Of a stretch of DNA of 64,000 nucleotides, positions 58,901 to 64,000 are shown piece by piece (the stretch's first letter is position 1; every line of letters begins with the position of its first letter). Made by a program: the position numbers and the translations under genes. The notes beneath the pieces were generated by a model. It was given only the letters and a program-made list of their open reading frames with translations, was not told where the DNA came from and ran no database searches. Source of the DNA: Pocillopora verrucosa (lineage: Eukaryota > Cnidaria > Anthozoa > Scleractinia > Pocilloporidae); assembly GCF_036669915.1 (NCBI RefSeq), contig NC_089313.1:16507075-16571074 (forward strand). Direction: 5' to 3'.

Positions 58901-61900
58901 ACGAAAATTTAATAGAGTGTCGTAAAATCGAAACCAAAACCAAATCAATCACAAAAGCCAATCAGACAAAAAAATATATCATTTGGAGATAATGAGAACT
59001 CAAAATAAAACTATCAAACTACCTGAAGCACGGGAAAACGTGGGTGACCAGGTCACGATTGATTTTAGTTTTGAATCTGATTGGCTAGGAAAGTTGACCA
59101 ATCATGTAGGGACGTAAGGCAAAACCTAAGCAGTCCTGGATTACATTTGACACTATTGTAAATTGCTCTTTTAAGTTTATGTTACTGTCTGGTAACATTT
59201 TAGATGTGTTTTTTTTCCAGAATTGACTGGATGATGGAGTATCAAGGAATGGTGGTACTGGCTGGAAACCAAGTTTGGTGGACATGGGAAGTTGAGGATG
59301 TGTTTAGAAAAGTGAAGAAAGGAGACAAGATGGGAATGAAAAACTATGCTAAAAAGATGCACAAACAAATCAGCGACCTTGTTGAAAAGGTGTGTTAACA
59401 CTGGCTTTTGGTCAGTTAAATAGATTAATAAAAAAATGAATTAATAGATAAGTGATTCCAGAAGCTATTAAGATAAATTACATAAAAAAGTGGCTATGTG
59501 TGGAAAACTATTTCGCTAATTAGAAACGCTAGAACCGTCTATGCGCATATAAATAGAGTGAGGAGAACGTAACACTGATTAAAATGAACAAGGCTAGTTT
59601 AGGATCCTGATATAAAAAAATAGAGATTACGTTATATTTCTAATCTAACAATTTGATCTGAAAACGTACAATCCCAGTCTGTTGCCATGAAATCAAAATT
59701 ACCATCGTCCGAGACAATATTTTATTTTCTATGGAAGTTTTGCGTAACGCGACTCGCTTCATGAAGTAAGCTGTTTACACTTTTTTTCTTATATTTAAAA
59801 CTTGTATTTTTTTTTTCAGGTTCGTCATCCAAACCTGACCAAAAATGATCGCAAGAAGTTCAACACAGTGCTGATCATTGAAGTTCACGCCAGAGACATC
59901 ATTGACAGTTTTGTTCGAGACAGGTGAGAATAGTGATACGAACTAACCAGGGGTTTCTATAAAAGCCATTTATTGGTCTACCGCCGCCTAGAGGACCTCT
60001 TACCGCTGCGTACGTCCCCGTTTCCGTACACAGCTACCAATTACACTATCGGAAACCGCTTATGGATAAAGTAATTGAAACCGCTTGGGCTAACTAGTCA
60101 TAAAATGTTTTGCTGCTTTATTTTTAGCCAATTTTTTTTTGTCTCAGACAATCAGATGCAGATCTATCATCAATCACAACTAAGTCGCACATGCTTTCCC
60201 TGGTATAAGGTTGGCGGTTTGTTTGTCTTTATATACCTTGAGCTCTCTTTGAGTCTTCATTGGGTCAGATTGAGCTCTCGGAAGGAGGAAAAATGTTAAG
60301 GCTCTTGTTAACTAAAGTTGAGATTGATCATAATTCCCCCTGTTTTCCTGACAGCATCATGGACACGCGTGAGTTCGAGTGGGAGAGTCAATTAAGGTTC
60401 TACTGGGATCAGTTACCAGATGAGTTGATGGTGCGTCAGTGTACAGGCGAATTTGGTTATGGATACGAGTACATGGGACTAAATGGACGACTGGTCATCA
60501 CCCCCCTGACAGACAGAATATACCTGACTATCTCTCAGGTGAGGTGTTTACGTGTGTAAAAAATTTAAAGTAGGGGGAGGTAGTGTAGTTATTAGATGAA
60601 CGTTTGGTGTTTTATAATCCTACTGAATTGTAGTTTTACGCTTCTTTTCCCTTCTTTTTGTAGGCCTTGTCCATGTACCTCGGTGGTGCCCCCGCAGGGC
60701 CGGCCGGTACAGGAAAAACCGAGACAGTGAAGGATCTGGCTAAAGCTCTGGGATTACTGTGTGTCGTAACTAACTGTGGAGAGGGTATGGATTACAAGGT
60801 GAGCTAAACAGGTTTTGTGGATGTCATATGATATGGGTAATTTGCGTAACGCTTACGCGTCACGCAATTGAGTGAGAGCTATGGCTTCGACGACCTGCAT
60901 AGAGTGACAGTCAAACCCTTGCTGTTTGACAGAATGTCTTTACATTTTTGACCAGCTACTTAATTTTAAAAGTTACGTTTGTCGTTGCTAGCCATCCTTT
61001 TAGAGTGTGTGACTCGAAACTGAGGGAGTCGAATTTGTTGCAATATTTTCACATATCAGTCTACAAACGCATGAGTTTCTTACTTTTTTCTCCTCTAGTC
61101 CATCGGCAAGATCTTCTCAGGCCTGGCGCAGTGTGGTGCCTGGGGTTGTTTTGACGAGTTCAACCGTATCGACGTGTCTGTACTATCAGTTGTCTCAACA
61201 CAGATTAAAACACTGCAAAACTCACTCAGCAACCATCTTAAGAGACTACAGGTGAACTCACGTCTACCTTATCTAAATCTTGACTTAATTTGCATGACGA
61301 AAAATGGTAAACGTAATAACAAACCTGTCTCAAGCGTGACAAACTATAGACAGTTTAGGGCAATTAAGTTTCGTCAATAATCTGAGATTACCTTAGTTTT
61401 TTTTAACCCTTTACGCTCTTACATTAGCATTCATATTCTCCATACTGTTCTCTGTACATTTACTAAGATGCTGACAAGGAGAATTTGCACCGCCCTCTCA
61501 AACAATTAGATGTAAAAACAGAAACAGAAACAAAGTTGCCTTAGTCATTCGTGTTTTCCCGCGCTTTATGTGACTTGCTTGTCTTTGCTTTTAGTCTCGT
61601 TGGTGAATTGATCTAATTGGTCGCTTTGATTATCTTGGGTTGTGGTTTTTCGTAGTAGTCGAAAACTGCTTTAAAGAAAGACGTAAGACTTTGTCAAGAA
61701 TGTGAGACAGAAGGAAATCCAAGGTCTCTGTGAGGATACAGACTATAGCTATTCCTTCCAGTTCTACTAACTGGTCCACAGAAATCTCTAGAGGGAGCAC
61801 TTGTTAACCAAGTTGTAAACTAATTTCTTCTCCTTGAACAGTTTGAAGGTACAGAGATAGCACTGGATGGTCGCATGGGGATTTTCATTACCATGAACCC

Positions 61901-63685
61901 TGGCTATGCAGGTCGTACAGAACTTCCTGAGAGTGTCAAAGCTCTGTTCAGACCTGTTATGTGTATTGTGCCAGACCTGCAACAAATCTGCGAGATCATG
62001 CTTTTCTCCGAAGGGTTTTTATTGGCCAAGGTAAGACAGACGAAAAAGAAAATACGATTTAGAGATCGTCTGAATTTAGTGTCAAAAATAATCAGGAATT
62101 GTTTTTCTTGGCTTTTATGATTGGCGTTAGAAACGCAAAACTTAAGTCGATCGTGACTGGTCGCCTGCTTTATCTTGCGCTTAAGTGTGGAGACATTTAT
62201 TTACCTGAATAATAAACATTTATTCTGCTTTGCTGATCTGAATATTTTGGGTTTAATTTCACGACACTCATTCACTCACTCACCCGGGATAGAAGGGGAT
62301 GGACGCTTTTTCGAGGCTGGGTACTTTTCAACTTTTCCTACCAAAAGGGTCGGCGCTTAATCGAGATGGGCGCTTTTCCGGGGTTGGACGCTAAATCGAT
62401 GAAATACGATTCACACATGGCATGCATCTAGTCAAACATTATTGTAAATTCCTCCTTTTTACAAAGGTTCTTGCCAAGAAGATGACAGTACTTTACAAAC
62501 TTGCGTCAGGACAGCTCTCCAAACAATCTCATTACGACTTTGGGCTTCGTGCACTGAAGGCTGTACTTGTGATGGCAGGAGAACTGAAGAGAGGTTCTCC
62601 TGATCTGAGCGAGGTCAGTTTTAGTTCGTGTTTGAAAAGGAGAAACGATTACACAAGTATCTATAGAAATACTTGGGTTCTAAATCTAGTGAAACACTGT
62701 TCCACTGTCAAGGTTTAGGCGTTCGACTCTAAACCCTTAACTTCTCTGAATCGTTTCTTTTCTTAACCGTCCAATAGTTTTTCTCTTGTCCAGGTCGCAT
62801 GTCGCAAGGAATCTTAATACATTCAGGGTAAAAACGCCTAGCATCTCCAGTAGTGTTAAGTTAAGAAGAGACTGAGAGTCACTCGAGACCAAGTTTCCAG
62901 TAAATGTAGAAACAAATTTGTTGTTTGTTGACGTTCGCTAACCCCCTACATATTTCTTTCACTGCCTTTACCTACGTTAACTCTGAAACAGAGGTCACGG
63001 TTCAAAGGTACCCACTGCTATCTCAACTTCTCTATTGAATTTTTACTTCTTTCAGGATGTAGTGTTAATGCGTGCATTGCGTGACATGAACTTGCCAAAG
63101 TTTGTGTTTGAAGACGTACCACTCTTCCTCGGTCTCATAGCGGACTTGTTTCCAGGCCTTGATTGTCCAAGGGTACGGTACCCAAATTTCAACGACGCAG
63201 TTGAAGCAGTGTTACAGGACAATAAATACATTTTGCTTCCACATCAGGTAAAGCATAATTTATAACGCCACATTTCGAGAGAGAATTTTTCTCGGGATCC
63301 AGCGAATACAATTTACGGGCGTGTTCCATTTGACTGGAAAATATTTTTACTGCACCTTTTGCAAGCAGTTTCCGGAACGTGCAAACTATCTGGCTCTGAG
63401 AGAATAGGGGGGAATCTTTGGGAAAATTGTCTTCTTTTCGAGTCACCTTTTTTTTCATTTACATTGACTTCCTAGAAGTTTCGACATCATATCGCTCTTT
63501 TAATGTTTAGCTTGAGGTAGTTGAAAGATTTGTAGTTCAACTAATATACATGTCTCTGCGTAACAGGCCGATAAAGTTGTTCAAATGTACGAGACCATGT
63601 TGACACGACATACAACCATGATCGTGGGCCCCACTGGAGGAGGAAAGACTGTTGTTATTAACACATTAGCGCAGGCGCAGACACG
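41078..63685 (+). CDS. DNAH10: Axonemal dynein heavy chain 10, 5' part (34 exons, 3' partial)
   Basis: Motor subunit of inner-arm dynein I1/f of cilia and flagella. Exons: 41078-41291, 42066-42358, 42560-43563, 43812-44127, 45025-45273, 45781-45957, 46762-46984, 47619-47746, 48647-48733, 49011-49124, 49530-49670, 49778-49966, 50364-50524, 51165-51396, 52106-52195, 52526-52690, 53109-53267, 53612-53728, 54395-54497, 54612-54790, 55323-55534, 55967-56357, 56762-56884, 57374-57607, 58428-58651, 59221-59389, 59820-59923, 60355-60538, 60664-60798, 61099-61251, 61842-62030, 62467-62613, 63056-63247, 63567-63685. They give about 2305 residues in one frame; the full protein is about 4500. The tail (DHC N1) is followed by the linker (DHC N2: [37 protein letters not shown]), AAA1 and the start of AAA2. 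The stretch [24 protein letters not shown] and [20 protein letters not shown] matches DNAH10 more closely than DNAH2. Exon 2 encodes an acidic low-complexity insert. The acceptor of exon 2 (42065) is the weakest boundary. Confidence 0.94.
41880..41935 (-). ncRNA. Hammerhead-ribozyme-like remnant of a Penelope-like element
   Basis: On the minus strand the order is a CTGATGA box, a short G/C-rich stretch (aggggtagcgct), GAAT, then atgtcagc. This resembles the CUGAUGA...GAAA...GUC core of the small hammerhead ribozymes found in Penelope-like elements. GAAA has become GAAT, so it is probably inactive. It lies in the first DNAH10 intron. Confidence 0.35.
43679..43739. repeat. Near-perfect inverted repeat (hairpin)
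   Basis: Arm tttgctcagaggggaac (43686-43702), 8-base spacer, and its exact reverse complement (43711-43727), with outer flanks atgctcc / ggagcat extending the pairing. Sits in the DNAH10 intron between exons 3 and 4. Confidence 0.85.
45306..45520 (+). repeat. MITE-like dispersed repeat, family B
   Basis: Begins ttagccctttaactccttag, contains gagtgactagcatctaaatt and ends tgttgggttgtaagggttaa. Full-length, about 215 bases, in a DNAH10 intron. Confidence 0.8.
46092..46284 (+). repeat. MITE-like dispersed repeat, family A
   Basis: Begins ttaaccctttaactcccatg and ends gagtgaaagggttaa. Third clear copy of this family. In a DNAH10 intron. Confidence 0.8.
47925..48045. repeat. Degenerate tandem repeat rich in taagccctctct units
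   Basis: Repeated variants of taagcccctctctt, gagctctttct, taagtcctcatctct and gagcccttctctt directly precede a family B element. Fits a decayed minisatellite. Confidence 0.5.
48046..48255 (+). repeat. MITE-like dispersed repeat, family B
   Basis: Begins ttaaaccctttaactcctaa, and ends tgttagggtgtaaagagttaa-like. DNAH10 intron. Confidence 0.8.
49189..49422 (-). repeat. Family C MITE-like repeat
   Basis: Contains gtgtcgtaaaac, cgcgggaaaacgcgggtgat and tctgattggtta, with a terminal gacactcggttgaaga. In a DNAH10 intron, ending about 110 bases before exon 11. Confidence 0.7.
51628..51902 (-). repeat. Family C MITE-like repeat, full-length
   Basis: Terminal inverted repeats agagcgcatttcgattgagt and gacacttaatcaaaaaattg, with the internal hallmark gcgcgggaaaacgcgg. 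About 275 bases. In a DNAH10 intron. Confidence 0.78.
53818..54029 (+). repeat. MITE-like dispersed repeat, family B
   Basis: Begins near ttaactctttgatcccaagg, contains ccagcatctaatttctcctc and ends tgatgttagggtgtaaatgg. DNAH10 intron. Confidence 0.8.
55045..55295 (+). repeat. Family C MITE-like repeat
   Basis: Starts agagcaattttcttttgaat and contains aaccaatcagatgcaaaac and gcgttttcccgcgcttc. It ends close to the acceptor of DNAH10 exon 21, within the GC-AG intron. Confidence 0.7.
55851..55912. repeat. (TA)n / T-run microsatellite
   Basis: A run of alternating TA followed by 20 or so T, 55 bases before DNAH10 exon 22. The T-run may act as part of its polypyrimidine tract. Confidence 0.85.
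56418..56520. repeat. Family C end fragment
   Basis: Contains cgattggctgtcgtaattat and the terminal string acgctcaatcgaaatgtgct. In a DNAH10 intron. Confidence 0.55.
57020..57148 (+). repeat. Family B fragment
   Basis: Contains agcatctaatttctctccac and aatgatcggcagtcaaagaa. Both ends decayed. DNAH10 intron. Confidence 0.6.
57757..57925 (+). repeat. MITE-like dispersed repeat, family B (internally deleted)
   Basis: Begins ttaacccttttaccaccaag and ends ctgatgttaggttgtactgg. Shorter than full length because a central block is missing. DNAH10 intron. Confidence 0.75.
58679..58785 (+). repeat. Family B left-end fragment
   Basis: Contains gcgaccagcatctaatttct and caccaactttagaagctctt, directly after DNAH10 exon 25. 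Confidence 0.6.
58917..59170 (-). repeat. Family C MITE-like repeat
   Basis: Starts gtgtcgtaaaatcgaaacca, contains cacgggaaaacgtgggtgac and ends acactattgtaaattgctct. Ends 50 bases before DNAH10 exon 26. Confidence 0.72.
60664..60798 (+). other. DNAH10: DNAH10 AAA1 Walker A (P-loop) exon
   Basis: Exon 29 encodes [20 protein letters not shown], the ATP-binding P-loop of AAA1, the main hydrolytic site of dynein. The Walker B region follows in exon 30 ([12 protein letters not shown]) and the sensor motif in exon 31 ([18 protein letters not shown]). All key residues are present, so AAA1 looks catalytically intact. Confidence 0.95.
61401..61680. repeat. Family B fragment joined to a family C fragment
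   Basis: 61401-61492 is a reverse family B end (cattcatattctccatactg, gctgacaaggagaatttgca). 61493-61680 carries family C hallmarks (aattagatgtaaaaacag, gtgttttcccgcgcttta). In a DNAH10 intron. Confidence 0.55.
62280..62400. repeat. Degenerate tandem repeat (gggatggacgctttttcgag units)
   Basis: Several imperfect units of about 20 bases with the pattern gggnnggnCGCTTTTCnngg. In a DNAH10 intron. Confidence 0.5.
63567..63685 (+). other. DNAH10: DNAH10 AAA2 Walker A (P-loop) exon
   Basis: The last exon in the window encodes [20 protein letters not shown], the AAA2 P-loop. The exon ends with a normal donor (acg|gtaag), so the gene continues past base 64000. Confidence 0.92.
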
Positions 63686-63913
63686 GTAAGATGAATTCTT
63701 CACCTATGTCAATTGCTTGCGAGCAGGCCCTCATTTTTTACGTCTAACCGCTATCAGGGAGACACAGGCCTAAGGCACTTAAAACCTGAATGTGTGTTTA
63801 GGCTTTCCTTTCTGCAATTGAATTTACTCTAGCGGATTTTTTCATTACTCATCATCCTGAGGTCAAATGTGACTTAGCGGTTATATGGAAATGTAAGGGC
63901 TGCGGGATGAATG

Positions 63914-64000
63914 TCAGTATCTGAACAACTTCCTACCTACCCCTCCCCTAGCCCACATTAGACTTAACTTGTTATCATTTGACTGTTGCTGTTAGGGGAG
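63914..64000. repeat. Second palindromic foldback element, cut by the window edge
   Basis: Contains ctacctacccctcccctagc, then ttaacttgttatcatttgac and the start of a right arm ttaggggag, matching 39689-39811. It lies in the DNAH10 intron after exon 34. Confidence 0.8.

Overview
This is a eukaryotic, animal window: intron-rich genes with GT-AG introns, AT-rich non-coding DNA and many short dispersed repeats. The gene set (PRPF19, CCDC92, Deltex, an axonemal dynein) is metazoan. The repeat families, above all the roughly 200-bp elements bounded by CCCTTTAACTCC-like ends, look like those of stony corals or other anthozoans. That taxonomic guess is inference from memory, not from a search.

Layout, left to right. 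(1) 77-7748, minus: PRPF19, a U-box/WD40 splicing-factor E3 ligase, 21 exons, with its C-terminus running off the left edge. (2) 9147-11108, minus: CCDC92, 3 exons. (3) 11481-16563, plus: a Deltex E3 ligase with two WWE domains, a RING and the Deltex C-terminal domain, 7 exons; its first intron holds a broken Penelope-like GIY-YIG fragment. (4) 17832-18809, minus: an intronless ASPHD-type aspartyl/asparaginyl beta-hydroxylase-domain membrane protein. (5) 19365-20744, plus: an intronless F-box/LRR protein. (6) 21544-39387: a cluster of D-amino-acid-oxidase-family flavoenzymes, made of DAO-1 (minus), DAO-2 (plus), a mosaic pseudogene and DAO-3 (plus). All three intact copies end in the peroxisomal signal SKL. 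(7) 41078 to the right edge, plus: the first 34 exons of axonemal dynein heavy chain DNAH10, through AAA1 and the AAA2 P-loop.

The oxidase cluster is the most dynamic part. DAO-1 and DAO-2 are divergent and share introns, TATA boxes and leader motifs. DAO-2 with its flanks (about 24460-30270) was duplicated in tandem to about 30272-34425. In the second unit the gene collapsed by several deletions, and a 258-bp block was duplicated again. DAO-3 has nearly the same protein but different introns, and it lacks intron 2. Residues at the usual DAO substrate-tyrosine positions appear changed, so the substrate may not be the conventional one.

CCDC92 and DNAH10 are direct neighbours in the human genome on 12q24, and human DTX1 and DAO lie on the same chromosome arm. 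The window may therefore preserve an ancient linkage group. CCDC92/DTX and ASPHD/FBXL are divergent pairs with short shared promoter regions. Exon boundaries were set by hand from splice signals, reading frame and family resemblance. Coding lengths came out in frame for all complete genes, but no transcript data were used.
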